Notes under the pieces: generated by a model
Told to the model about the DNA's origin: nothing
Databases searched by the model: none
The model's input: the letters and a program-made list of their open reading frames with translations, nothing else
Source: Pelomonas aquatica
GTDB lineage: Bacteria; Pseudomonadota; Gammaproteobacteria; Burkholderiales; Burkholderiaceae_C
Assembly: GCF_026712205.1 (NCBI RefSeq)
Contig: NZ_JAPPUW010000004.1
Location: forward strand, 124,001-188,000
Direction: 5' to 3'
DNA length: 64,000 bases
Program-made: the position numbers and the translations under genes
Shown here: positions 38,421 through 47,224 of the stretch, piece by piece
Layout of the letters: every line of letters begins with the position of its first letter
How positions within the stretch are numbered: position 1 is the stretch's first letter

Positions 38421-38541
38421 CCAGTTCCCAAGCCGGCCCGCCTGGCGATGTGCTTGCGGCTCGATGCCGCAAGCATCGCCGTCCCCTCGGGGGACCGACC
38501 AGACTTGCTCGCGTTCAGCGACGCAAGACTGGGCGAGGGGC
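38421..38541 (-). repeat. Multi-hairpin intergenic repeat, copy B
   Basis: Inverted copy of the element at 28371-28475. Shared blocks are the CCCCTCGCCCA edge, the GGTCGGTCCCCCGAGGGGACG hairpin region, a GCTTGC stem with TCGA loop, and GGCGGGCCGGCTTGGGA. The first stem is longer here (CTTGC/GCAAG core). It ends one base before the transporter stop codon and could act on the 3' end of that message. Confidence 0.78.
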
Positions 38542-39873
38542 TCACGTTTCCGCATCAATTCGCGAATGCCGGCGCGTGTCACGCATCAACAGGTAGACGA
38601 GCAGCGAGCAGGCGATCACCGCGCTAGCGTACCAATAGAAGCCGCTCTCCATGCCCTGCTGCTTGAACCACAGCGCGATGTATTCGGCGCTGCCGCCGAA
38701 GACCGATACCGCGATGGCATAGGGCACGCCCACGCCGGTGGCGCGGATGGAGGCCGGGAAGAGCTCGGCCTTCACGACCGCGTTGATCGACGTGTAGCCG
38801 CTGACGATGAGCCAGGCGCAGGCGATGAGGCCGAAGGCTTCGTAAGGGCCCTGCGCGTGGCGCAGCGCCGTCAGCAGCGGCACCGTGAACAGCGTGCCCA
38901 GCACGGCGAAGCCCAGCAGCAGCGGCTTGCGGCCGATGCGGTCCGACAGCGCGCCGTAGACGGGCTGCAGCAGCGCCGCGAAGACGAGGCTTGCGGCGGA
39001 CACGGCCGTCGTCTGCGCATCCGTCAGGCCGACCGACAGCTTCAGGAACTTCTGCATATAGGTCGTGTAGACGTAGAAGGCCAGCGTGCCGCCCATGGTC
39101 AGGCCGATGACGATGAGGCATTCGCGCGGGTGCTGCAGCAGCAGCCTGAAGCCGCCCATGCGGTCCCGGCCCTGCTTGCGCTGGGCCGTGAAGGCCTGCG
39201 TCTCGGGCAGGTCGGAACGCATGATGAGGGCCACGACGGCCAGCAGTGCGCCGATGAAGAAGGGGATGCGCCAGCCCCAGGCCTTGAGCTCGGCCGTGTC
39301 GAGCACATAGTTCTGCAGCACCAGCAGCACGACGAGAGCCGTCAGCTGGCCGCCGATCAGCGTCACGTACTGGAAGCTGGAATAGAAGCCGCGGTGCCTG
39401 GACGTGGCCATCTCGGACAGATAGGTGGCGCTGGAGCCGTATTCGCCGCCCAGGCTCAGGCCCTGCAGCAGCCGCGCGATCAGCAGGATGGCCGGCGCCC
39501 AGACGCCCGCCGACGCATAGGTGGGCGAGCAGGCGATCAGCAGCGAGCCGCCGCACATCAGCAGCACCGAGGCCATCAGCGCCAGGCGCCGGCCGTGGCG
39601 GTCGCCGATGTAGCCGAACAGCAGGCCGCCGATGGGGCGCACGAAGAAGCCCAGCGCAAAGATGGCCGCGGTGGACATGGACTGCGCCACCGGGTCGCCG
39701 GACGGGAAGAAGGCCGCCGAGAAGTACAGCGAGAAGGCCGCGTAGCAGTAGAAGTCGTACCACTCGACGAGGTTGCCGACGGAGCCGACGAAGATGGCCT
39801 TGACGCGCTTGAACTCGATGGCGTCCGACGCCGGCGCGGGGCGCGCGGAGGTCGGCGGGAAGATGGCGGACAT
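38542..39873 (-). CDS. MHS-family MFS transporter (dicarboxylate/alpha-ketoglutarate type)
   Basis: 443 residues with 12 hydrophobic segments. The metabolite:H+ symporter family is marked by GNLVEWYDFYCYAAFSLYFSAAFFP in the first helix region, FVRPIGGLLFGYIGDRHGRR and the LQGLSLGGEYG segment. Relatives include KgtP (alpha-ketoglutarate) and ShiA. The start at 39873 is chosen because AGGAGA lies about 7 bp upstream and a sigma-54 promoter just before it; a frame to 39939 would begin upstream of that promoter. The DctB/DctD-like genes follow on the same strand and probably control it. Confidence 0.9.
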   Translation of the reverse strand: MSAIFPPTSARPAPASDAIEFKRVKAIFVGSVGNLVEWYDFYCYAAFSLYFSAAFFPSGDPVAQSMSTAAIFALGFFVRPIGGLLFGYIGDRHGRRLALMASVLLMCGGSLLIACSPTYASAGVWAPAILLIARLLQGLSLGGEYGSSATYLSEMATSRHRGFYSSFQYVTLIGGQLTALVVLLVLQNYVLDTAELKAWGWRIPFFIGALLAVVALIMRSDLPETQAFTAQRKQGRDRMGGFRLLLQHPRECLIVIGLTMGGTLAFYVYTTYMQKFLKLSVGLTDAQTTAVSAASLVFAALLQPVYGALSDRIGRKPLLLGFAVLGTLFTVPLLTALRHAQGPYEAFGLIACAWLIVSGYTSINAVVKAELFPASIRATGVGVPYAIAVSVFGGSAEYIALWFKQQGMESGFYWYASAVIACSLLVYLLMRDTRRHSRIDAET

Positions 39874-39904
39874 GCTGTCTCCTGGGGTTGTGTGCCCCAG
39901 CATG

Positions 39905-39921
39905 AGCAGCTTGCGTGCCAA
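39905..39921 (-). promoter_or_regulatory. Sigma-54 (-24/-12) promoter of the MHS transporter gene
   Basis: On the minus strand TTGGCACGCAAGCTGCT: the -24 element TTGGCACG is exact, the -12 element reads CTGC, and GG and GC are 10 bases apart as required. Transcription would start about 12 bp further on, giving a leader of roughly 20 bases with AGGAGA before the ATG at 39873. Confidence 0.85.
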
Positions 39922-40030
39922 GCCGGTGCGCGGCGGCACCCCAGGCGGGCGCGGCGGGCAACATCGGCGAATCGGCGAGAGCCCGCCGCAGCGGACGGCG
40001 AGATTCCGCCGTCAGAAGGCGACAGCCGGC

Positions 40031-41809
40031 TCAACCCGCCTTGCGCTGCGCCACCCAGTCCATCACCAGCTCGCGCAGCACCGGCAGCGGCACCTGGCCG
40101 GCCGTCAGCACGACGCGATGGAAGCCCTTCACGTCGAACTTCGCACCAAGCTCGGCCTCGGCCTCGCGGCGCAGCTTCGTGATCTCCAGCTGGCCGATCT
40201 TGTAGCCCAGGGCCTGGCCGGGCCAGACGATGTAGCGCTCGACCTCGGAGACCACGTCGCTCTCGACCATGGACGAGTTGTCCAGCATGTACTTGATGGC
40301 CTGCTCGCGCGTCCAGCCCTTGGCGTGCAGGCCTGTGTCGACGACCAGGCGCATCGCGCGCAACTGCTCGTCGGACAGGCGGCCATACCACTGGTAGGAG
40401 TCGGTGAACATGCCGAGCTCCTTGCCGAGGCTTTCCGAGTACAGCGCCCAGCCTTCGACATAGGCCGTGTAGTGGCTGCCGAAGCGGCGGAAGGCCGGCA
40501 GCGAGCTGTCCTCCTGCGCGATGGAGATCTGGAAGTGGTGGCCGGGCGAGGCCTCGTGCAGGGACAGGGTCTCCATGCCGTAGCTGGGCTGGGCCTTCAG
40601 GTTGAAGGTGTTCACATAGAACACGCCGGGGCGGGTGCCATCGACGGAGCCTTCCTCGTAGGACGCGCCGGGCGCGCTCTCGGCGCGGAAGGCCTCGACC
40701 TCCTTGACCTGGTAGTCGGCCTTGGGCGCGATGTCGAAAAGCTTGGGCGTCAGGCCGTTGATCTTCTTCTGCAGCTCGCGGTAGCCGGCCAGCAGGTCTT
40801 CGGGCTTCGTGAAATAGAACTTCGGGTCGTCCTGCAGGTATTTGAAGAAGGCCTTCAGGTCGCCCTGGAAGCCGACCTGCTTCCGCACGGCCTCCATCTC
40901 GCCGAGGATGCGCGCGACCTCCTTCAGGCCGATCTCGTGGATCTGGTCGGGCGTCAGGTCCAGCGTCGTGGACTGGCGCACGCGCAAGGCGTACCAGGCC
41001 TTGCCGTCGGGCAGGTCCGACCAGGCCGTGCCGGCACGCGCCTTGGGCGTGTACTCGTCGCGCACGAAGGCCAGCATGCGGCCGTAGGCGGGCAGCACCT
41101 TGTCGGCGAGCAGCTTGCGCATCGCGGCCGCGATGCGCTCGCGGTCCGCGGCGGGCACGGCGTCGGGGAAGTTCTTGATCGGGCCCCAGAACAGGCTCTT
41201 CTCGGGGTCGGTCACGGCCAGGGCCTGCAGCTGGGGCAGCACCTTCTCCATGACGGCCTTGGGCTGGGTCACGCCGGCCTTCAGGCCAGCGCGCATATTG
41301 GCGATGCTGCCGTCGAAGCTGGGCACGGCCAGGGCCAGGCGCTTGAGCCAGTCGTCGTAGTCCCGGGTCGTCTTGAAGGGCTGGATGGACTCGCCCGTGC
41401 CCAGCTGCGCGAGGAAGCTGGGCAGGCCGCCGATCTGGCTGATCGGCTGCATCCAGTCCGGGAAGCGCTCGCCGGCCAGCTCCTGCTCCAGGTCGAGCTT
41501 GAGGATGCCGTAGGAGACGCGGTCCTTGGCGTCGAGCCTGGCCTTGTTGAAGCCGGCCAGGCCCTTCAGCTGCTGCTGGGTGTCGCGCCTGGACTGGGTG
41601 CGCCAGGCCGCGGTGGTCGTGTCGACGAAGCGGCCGTTGTAGCGCGGGTCGCCCAGCGTGGTGGCCAGCATGGGCTGGCGCTTCAGCGTCAGCTCCCACT
41701 GGGCGTCCAGCCATTGGTGGAAGCGCTGGCTCTCGGTGGGGGCGGACCAGGCGGGCAGGCTCAGGGTGATCGAGGTGGCGAGCAGGCTGAGGGCGTGACG
41801 ACGGCGCAT
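40031..41809 (-). CDS. DUF885 family protein, probable exported metallopeptidase
   Basis: 592 residues. A signal peptide (MRRRHALSLLATSITLSLPAWS) is followed by one DUF885 domain. The family's putative zinc motif is seen as LHEASPGHHFQ near residue 430, and FRRFGSHYTAYVEGWALYSE follows. Members are annotated as dipeptidyl-type carboxypeptidases but few are tested. The start at 41809 is the one that opens the signal peptide. It is divergent from mfd with a 124-bp gap. Confidence 0.87.
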   Translation of the reverse strand: MRRRHALSLLATSITLSLPAWSAPTESQRFHQWLDAQWELTLKRQPMLATTLGDPRYNGRFVDTTTAAWRTQSRRDTQQQLKGLAGFNKARLDAKDRVSYGILKLDLEQELAGERFPDWMQPISQIGGLPSFLAQLGTGESIQPFKTTRDYDDWLKRLALAVPSFDGSIANMRAGLKAGVTQPKAVMEKVLPQLQALAVTDPEKSLFWGPIKNFPDAVPAADRERIAAAMRKLLADKVLPAYGRMLAFVRDEYTPKARAGTAWSDLPDGKAWYALRVRQSTTLDLTPDQIHEIGLKEVARILGEMEAVRKQVGFQGDLKAFFKYLQDDPKFYFTKPEDLLAGYRELQKKINGLTPKLFDIAPKADYQVKEVEAFRAESAPGASYEEGSVDGTRPGVFYVNTFNLKAQPSYGMETLSLHEASPGHHFQISIAQEDSSLPAFRRFGSHYTAYVEGWALYSESLGKELGMFTDSYQWYGRLSDEQLRAMRLVVDTGLHAKGWTREQAIKYMLDNSSMVESDVVSEVERYIVWPGQALGYKIGQLEITKLRREAEAELGAKFDVKGFHRVVLTAGQVPLPVLRELVMDWVAQRKAG

Positions 41810-41879
41810 GGGGTCTCCGGTTGGGAAGGCGCGCATGCTAGCCATGCCCTTGCCCCGCAGCCAAAGGCCATGCCCTCCC

Positions 41880-41912
41880 TACAATTTGGCCGAGCCCCGC
41901 CTTTGCGGGGCT
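41880..41912 (+). promoter_or_regulatory. Candidate mfd -10 box and leader hairpin
   Basis: TACAAT at 41880-41885 fits a -10 box; no good -35 is seen. A stem AGCCCCGC/GCGGGGCT (41893-41912, loop of 4) follows and would form in the mfd leader, 21 bp before the ATG. It may be an attenuator or only a stable leader. Confidence 0.35.
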
Positions 41913-41933
41913 GTTGTCGTTTGTAGGTTTCCG

Positions 41934-44900
41934 ATGTCGCTGCTGCCGCTCGTCCAACCGGGCAAGAAGTTCACTCACCCCCGCCCCCTCGGCTCGGCCG
42001 ACGCCCTGCTGCTCGCCCGCTTCGTGCAGCAGCAGCGCGACGCCGGGCGCCTGGCCGCCATCTTCACGGCCGAGCCCGGCGACACGCAGCGCCTGGAGGA
42101 CGAGCTGAAGTTCTTCGCGCCGGAGCTGAAGGTCGCCGTCTTCCCCGACTGGGAGACCCTGCCCTACGACAGCTTCAGCCCGCACCAGGACCTGATCTCC
42201 GAGCGCCTGGCCACGCTGTGGGAGCTGCTGCAGTCGCGCAAGACCAAGAGCATCGACGTCGTGCTGATGCCCGCGTCGACGGCGCTGGCCCGGCTGGCGC
42301 CGCCCAGCTTCCTGGCGGCCACCACCTTCAACTTCAAGCAGAAGCAGCGACTCGACGAGGCCTCGCTGCGCGCCCAGCTGACGCTGGCCGGCTACACCCA
42401 CGTCAGCCAGGTCGTGCAGCCCGGCGAGTACGCGGTGCGCGGCGGCCTGATCGACCTGTTCCCGATGGGCTCCAACGTGCCCTACCGCGTGGACCTGTTC
42501 GGCGACGAGGTGGACTCCATCCGCACCTTCGACCCCGACAGCCAGCGCAGCCTCTACCCCGTGCCCGAGGTGCGCCTGCTGCCCGGCCGCGAGTTCCCGA
42601 TGGACGAGGCGGCGCGCAAGGCCTTCCGCAACCGCTGGCGCGAGAAGATGGACGGCGACCCGAGCAAGTCGCGCATCTACCGCGACATCGGCGAGGGCCT
42701 GGCCAGCGGCGGCATCGAGTTCTACCTGCCCATCTTCTTCGAGCAGCCGGCCTCGGTCTTCGACTATCTCGGCGCCGAGGCGGGCCTGGCCCTGCACGGC
42801 GAGGTCGACGAAGCCATCCAGCGCTTCTGGGCCGACACCAGGGAGCGCCACCGCTTCCTGCAGCACGACCCCGAGCGGCCCATCCTGCCGCCGGCCGAGA
42901 TCTTCCTGACGGCCGAGGACTTCTTCGGCCTGACCAAGCCGCATGCCGTGCTGTCGGTGCGCGGTTCTGAGCCCGTGGACTTCGCCCGCCCGCTGCCCGA
43001 CGTCAGCGTGGAGCGCGGCGCGCAGGAGCCGCTGGCGCGCCTGGAAGCCCACCTCGACAAGACGCCCCACCGCGTGCTGCTGCTGGCCGAAAGCGAAGGC
43101 CGGCGCGAAAGCCTGCTGGAGCAACTGCGGGACCACAAGATCGACCCGCCCTCCGTGGCCAGCCTGGCCGAGTTCTGCGAAGGCGACGAGAAATACGCCA
43201 TCACGGCCGCGCCGCTGGCCGCGGGCTTCTTCTGGAACGATGCGCAACGCCCGCTGCAGCTCATCACCGAGACCGAGCTGTTCGCGACGACGCCCACCAC
43301 GCGGCGCCGCCGCAAGCAGGAGCAGGTCAGCGACGTCAACGCGCTGATCAAGGACCTGTCCGAGCTGAAGGTGGGCGACCCGGTCGTGCACATCAACCAC
43401 GGCATCGGGCGCTACCAGGGCCTGGTCAACATCGACCTCGGCGACGGCCAGAAGAGCGAGTTCCTGCACCTGGAATACGCCGACAAGGCCACGCTCTACG
43501 TGCCCGTGGCCCAGCTGCACCTGATCGGCCGCTACACCGGCGTTTCACCGGAAGAAGCGCCGCTGCACAAGCTGGGCTCCGGCCAGTGGGAGAAGGCCAA
43601 GCGCAAGGCCGCCGAGCAGGTGCGCGACACGGCGGCCGAGCTGCTCAACCTCTACGCCCGCCGCGCTGCCCGCGAGGGCCATGCCTTCCGCTACTCGGGC
43701 CACGACTACGAGGCCTTCGCCGCGAGCTTCGGCTTCGAGGAAACGCCCGACCAGCGCGCCGCCATCCACGCGGTCATCCAGGACATGATCAGCCCCAAGC
43801 CGATGGACCGCCTCGTCTGCGGCGACGTGGGCTTCGGCAAGACCGAGGTGGCGCTGCGCGCGGCCTTCGTCGCGGTCATGGGCGGCAAGCAGGTCGCCAT
43901 CCTTGCGCCGACGACGCTGCTGGCCGAGCAGCACTACCAGAACATCGCCGACCGCTTCGGCGCCTGGCCGGTCAAGGTGGCGGAGATGAGCCGCTTCCGC
44001 TCGGCCAAGGAGATCAAGGCGGCGATGAAAGGCATTGCCGACGGCAGCATCGACATCGTCGTCGGCACGCACAAGCTGCTGTCGCCCGAGGTCAGGTTCA
44101 ACCGCCTGGGCCTGCTGGTTATCGACGAGGAACACCGCTTCGGCGTGCGCCACAAGGAGGCGATGAAGGCGCTGCGCGCCGAGGTCGACGTGCTGACGCT
44201 GACCGCCACGCCCATCCCCCGCACGCTGGGCATGGCGCTCGAAGGCCTGCGCGACCTGAGCGTCATCGCCACCGCGCCGCAGCGCCGCCTGGCGATCAAG
44301 ACCTTTGTTCGCGCCGAAAGCAGCGGCACCGTCCGCGAGGCGGTGCTGCGCGAACTGAAGCGCGGCGGCCAGGTCTACTTCCTGCACAACGAGGTCGAGA
44401 CCATCGAGAACCGGCGCCAGAAGCTGGAAGAGCTGCTGCCCGAAGCCCGCATCGTCGTCGCCCACGGCCAGATGCCCGAGCGCGAGCTGGAACGCGTCAT
44501 GCGCGAGTTCGTGCAGGGCAAGCACAACCTGCTGCTGTGCTCGACCATCATCGAGACCGGCATCGACGTGCCGAGCGCCAACACCATCGTCATCAGCCGC
44601 GCCGACAAGTTCGGCCTGGCCCAGCTGCACCAGCTGCGCGGCCGCGTCGGCCGCAGCCACCACCAGGCCTATGCCTACCTGATGGTGCCCGACCTGCAGG
44701 GCCTGACCAAGCAGGCCACGCAGCGCCTGGACGCCATCCAGGCCATGGAGGAACTGGGCTCGGGCTTCTACCTCGCCATGCACGACCTCGAGATCCGCGG
44801 CGCCGGCGAGGTGCTGGGCGACAACCAGAGCGGCAACATGATGGAGGTGGGCTTCCAGCTCTACAACGACATGCTCAGCGAGGCCGTGCGGGCCTTGAAG

Positions 44901-45395
44901 TCCGGCCGCGAGCCCGACCTGCTGTCGCCCACTGGCGCGTTCTCGACCAGCACCGAGATCAACCTGCACGCCCCGGCCCTGCTGCCCGACGCCTACTGCG
45001 GCGACGTGCAGGTTCGCCTGAGCCTCTACAAGCGCCTGGCCACGGCCGACAAGCCCGAGCAGATCGACGCGATGCTGGAGGAGATCACCGACCGCTTCGG
45101 CAAGCTGCCCGCGCAGGGCCAGACGCTGTTCGACCTGCACCGCCTGCGCGTGCTGGCCAGGCCCTATGGCGTCATCAAGGTGGACGCCTCTCCGGCCGTC
45201 ATCAACATCGGCTTCCGCCCCAATCCACCCATCGATCCGATGCGCGTCATCGAGCTCGTGCAGAAGAACCGCAACATCAAGCTGGTCGGCAACGAGAAGC
45301 TGCGCGTCGACAAGGCACTCACCAACCCGCAGGACCGCGCCCAGGCGGTGCGCGAGGTGCTGAGGCTGCTGGGCCAGCCGAAACCGGTGAACTAG
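41934..45395 (+). CDS. mfd: Transcription-repair coupling factor
   Basis: Removes RNA polymerase stalled at DNA lesions and recruits UvrA. It has 1153 residues, the usual length. The N-terminal UvrB-like region, the RNA-polymerase interaction domain (LKVGDPVVHINHGIGRYQGL, about 480-560), the helicase domain with GDVGFGKTEVAL, DEEH (Walker B) and TATPIPRTL, the second RecA lobe with RGRVGR, and the C-terminal UvrA-masking domain are all readable. The start at 41934 (MSLLPLVQPGKKF) fits the family. The TAG stop is shared with the end of an insertion sequence: TA is target and G is the first base of the element. Confidence 0.97.
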   Translation: MSLLPLVQPGKKFTHPRPLGSADALLLARFVQQQRDAGRLAAIFTAEPGDTQRLEDELKFFAPELKVAVFPDWETLPYDSFSPHQDLISERLATLWELLQSRKTKSIDVVLMPASTALARLAPPSFLAATTFNFKQKQRLDEASLRAQLTLAGYTHVSQVVQPGEYAVRGGLIDLFPMGSNVPYRVDLFGDEVDSIRTFDPDSQRSLYPVPEVRLLPGREFPMDEAARKAFRNRWREKMDGDPSKSRIYRDIGEGLASGGIEFYLPIFFEQPASVFDYLGAEAGLALHGEVDEAIQRFWADTRERHRFLQHDPERPILPPAEIFLTAEDFFGLTKPHAVLSVRGSEPVDFARPLPDVSVERGAQEPLARLEAHLDKTPHRVLLLAESEGRRESLLEQLRDHKIDPPSVASLAEFCEGDEKYAITAAPLAAGFFWNDAQRPLQLITETELFATTPTTRRRRKQEQVSDVNALIKDLSELKVGDPVVHINHGIGRYQGLVNIDLGDGQKSEFLHLEYADKATLYVPVAQLHLIGRYTGVSPEEAPLHKLGSGQWEKAKRKAAEQVRDTAAELLNLYARRAAREGHAFRYSGHDYEAFAASFGFEETPDQRAAIHAVIQDMISPKPMDRLVCGDVGFGKTEVALRAAFVAVMGGKQVAILAPTTLLAEQHYQNIADRFGAWPVKVAEMSRFRSAKEIKAAMKGIADGSIDIVVGTHKLLSPEVRFNRLGLLVIDEEHRFGVRHKEAMKALRAEVDVLTLTATPIPRTLGMALEGLRDLSVIATAPQRRLAIKTFVRAESSGTVREAVLRELKRGGQVYFLHNEVETIENRRQKLEELLPEARIVVAHGQMPERELERVMREFVQGKHNLLLCSTIIETGIDVPSANTIVISRADKFGLAQLHQLRGRVGRSHHQAYAYLMVPDLQGLTKQATQRLDAIQAMEELGSGFYLAMHDLEIRGAGEVLGDNQSGNMMEVGFQLYNDMLSEAVRALKSGREPDLLSPTGAFSTSTEINLHAPALLPDAYCGDVQVRLSLYKRLATADKPEQIDAMLEEITDRFGKLPAQGQTLFDLHRLRVLARPYGVIKVDASPAVINIGFRPNPPIDPMRVIELVQKNRNIKLVGNEKLRVDKALTNPQDRAQAVREVLRLLGQPKPVN

Positions 45396-45422
45396 TACAA
45401 CATCCCCTAAATATCTTTCCTA

Positions 45423-45716
45423 TTAAGGTTCCAGATAGGGAGCCAGGAGGGTGGTGACGAGTTGGGCGGCCTGCTTGAGCTCGGCGGCGGCGGCGGGCAG
45501 CGGCTCCCAGCGGCCGGTGTGACTGCGGAACGCGACCGTGTACTTATTGCGGGCGACTTCGGTCAAGCGCGCCACGGCGTCGACATCGTCGTCGCGGTGC
45601 AGTTGGATCAGCAGGTGCTTGCCGTAGGGGCGCACATGGGCGTGCTCGTGGCCGGTAAGCGCGGCGAGGTGGCGCTGCAGCTCAGCGGCGTGTGCTTGGG
45701 CGAAGACGTTGGGCAT
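45423..45716 (-). CDS. Small protein encoded in the insertion sequence
   Basis: 97 residues with no family I recognise. It starts inside the 3' end of the transposase gene (35-bp overlap) and ends 10 bp inside the left terminal repeat. The sequence is rich in Ala/Leu/His at the start (FAQAHAAELQRHLAALTGHEH) and continues with short predicted beta and alpha stretches. The overlap and full use of the space suggest a real second gene, perhaps a helper or passenger. It could also be a chance frame. Confidence 0.5.
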   Translation of the reverse strand: MPNVFAQAHAAELQRHLAALTGHEHAHVRPYGKHLLIQLHRDDDVDAVARLTEVARNKYTVAFRSHTGRWEPLPAAAAELKQAAQLVTTLLAPYLEP

Positions 45717-46812
45717 GGTGGGCGAGCTTCTTGGGTTCGCCAGTTTGCAGCTCGAAGCCGGCGAACGTCCACTTGAACGGCTTGGGGTGCGTGTTGCGCT
45801 GAGCGAGGAAGGCCTCGGTGCGCTGGCGCAGGTGCTGCTTGGAGGTATGGCTGGCGTGGCGCAGGACGCGGCGCGTGTAGATGCCGAACAGCAACTCGAT
45901 CTGGTTGACCCAACTGGCGTGCAGCGGGGTGAAGTGAAATGTGAAGCGCTGGTCGTGGCGGGCGTTGAAGTCCGCCCACACCGCTTGCGCGCGGTGGGTG
46001 TTCAGGTTGTCCCAGATGACATGCACGGGCCCTTGGGGATACGCACGCGCGACCTCCTCCATGAAGGCCAACAGGTCGTCCTGGGTGCGCCGATCGCTGC
46101 AGCGGCCCAGCACCCGCCCCGAATGCACATCCAGCGCCGCGATCAGCGCCTGCGTGCCGTGGCGGATGTACTCGAACTCGCGCCGGCGGGTGTGCCCGGG
46201 CCGGGGCGCCCGGTCGGCATGCTTGCGTTCAATGGCCTGGATGCCGGTCTTCTCGTCGATGCTCAGCACGACCGAGCCCTTGGGCGCGGCGCGGTAGAGC
46301 TCGCAGATGGCGTTGACCTTCTCGCGGAATTGCGGGTCGGGGCTGTGCAGCCACTGCCGCACGCGGTGCGGGCGCACATCGCCGGCTTGCAGGATGCGCT
46401 GCAGGTGGCTGCGGCTGATGTGCTCGACCACGCCTTGCTCCACGGCGCGCTCGCACAGCTCGTCCAGCGTCGGCGTGGTCCGGCCTTGAGCCTCGGCCGG
46501 CTCGCACGCCAGGGCCAGCAGTTGCAGCCGCTGGGCGTCGCCGATGCGCCGGGGCCGTCCGGGCCGCGGCACCTCCTGTAGCCCGGCCGCCCCGCGGCTG
46601 GCCACACGACCGCGCCGCTTCGACACGCTGGGCAGCGACAGGCCCAGCGACTGCGCGATCGCCGCCGTCGTCTGCCCCTCATCAGCCATCAGCGCGATCC
46701 GGGCTCTCACGACATCACGCTGCGCCGCCGTGCTCTGGCGCAGCAGCGCTTGGAGCGCGCTACGGTCCTTCCTCGACAGCTTGACGACTTGCGCTTGACG
46801 GCCTCTCCCCAT
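45682..46812 (-). CDS. IS630 family transposase
   Basis: 376 residues. The N-terminal helix-turn-helix region (TTAAIAQSLGLSLPSVSKRRGR) is followed by a linker and the DDE catalytic domain. Catalytic residues are the Asp in LSIDEKTG, the Asp in IWDNLNTHR and the Glu in WVNQIELLF. All three are present, with no frameshift. It occupies most of the 1476-bp element, reading from the right end inward. Confidence 0.95.
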   Translation of the reverse strand: MGRGRQAQVVKLSRKDRSALQALLRQSTAAQRDVVRARIALMADEGQTTAAIAQSLGLSLPSVSKRRGRVASRGAAGLQEVPRPGRPRRIGDAQRLQLLALACEPAEAQGRTTPTLDELCERAVEQGVVEHISRSHLQRILQAGDVRPHRVRQWLHSPDPQFREKVNAICELYRAAPKGSVVLSIDEKTGIQAIERKHADRAPRPGHTRRREFEYIRHGTQALIAALDVHSGRVLGRCSDRRTQDDLLAFMEEVARAYPQGPVHVIWDNLNTHRAQAVWADFNARHDQRFTFHFTPLHASWVNQIELLFGIYTRRVLRHASHTSKQHLRQRTEAFLAQRNTHPKPFKWTFAGFELQTGEPKKLAHHAQRLRPSTRR

Positions 46813-46901
46813 GGAGGGCGAGCCTACATCAAAGCTCTTTTATAAGAAGCTTATTTCGGGGATATTGTACTAGGCTGACGGGCGCTGCCGCCTGCCGAAG
46901 A

Positions 46902-46934
46902 TGTCAATCTTTGACAATCTTCGATAAACTCGAA
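46902..46934 (+). promoter_or_regulatory. Candidate operator/promoter of the toxin-antitoxin pair
   Basis: Two dyads lie next to each other: TGTCAA-TCT-TTGACA (46902-46916) and TTCGA-TAAAC-TCGAA (46920-46934). The first contains a consensus -35 hexamer. The stretch is AT-rich for this genome and lies 27 bp before the antitoxin start. Autorepression by the antitoxin is normal for such modules. Confidence 0.55.
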
Positions 46935-46960
46935 TCTTCCTGGACGAAGCCGGGCATGCC

Positions 46961-47224
46961 ATGGGAATGAACGTCAATCTGACCCCTCAGCTGGAAGCCT
47001 TGGTCCGCGCCAAGGTCAGCTCCGGCCTATACACATCGGCCAGCGAGGTGGTGCGCGAGGCCCTGCGGCTCATGGAAGAGCAGGACCGCCTCAAGGAAGT
47101 GAAACGCGAGGAACTGCGGCGGGAGATCCAGGCCGGCAAGAACAGCGGCCCCAGCACGGCGTGGGACGCCACGGCCATCAAGCGCAAGGCACGGGCTCGC
47201 AAACGCGCCACGGAGGCTGCCTAG
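46961..47224 (+). CDS. ParD-like antitoxin
   Basis: 87 residues. The N-terminal ribbon-helix-helix DNA-binding part is MNVNLTPQLEALVRAKVSSGLYTSASEVVREALRLMEEQD (in part), typical of ParD/CC2985 antitoxins. The C-terminal part is basic and probably disordered until it binds the toxin. The start is ATG 46961 or ATG 46967. The stop directly abuts the toxin start. It binds the toxin and represses the pair. Confidence 0.92.
   Translation: MGMNVNLTPQLEALVRAKVSSGLYTSASEVVREALRLMEEQDRLKEVKREELRREIQAGKNSGPSTAWDATAIKRKARARKRATEAA

Larger units (their letters stand above)
45395..46870 (-). mobile_element. IS630-family insertion sequence, 1476 bp
   Basis: Terminal inverted repeats of 19 bp match in 17 positions (45395-45413 and 46852-46870; outer bases GTACAA). 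It is flanked by a TA duplication (45393-45394 and 46871-46872), the target used by IS630 elements. It carries a complete DDE transposase gene and a small second gene. Both ends and the transposase are intact, so it may still be active. It is inserted in the mfd stop codon. Confidence 0.9.

Noticed and set aside
38353..38541. The hairpin array as a CRISPR array
   Set aside because: The repeats are self-complementary and different from each other, with no regular spacers, and no cas gene is in the window.
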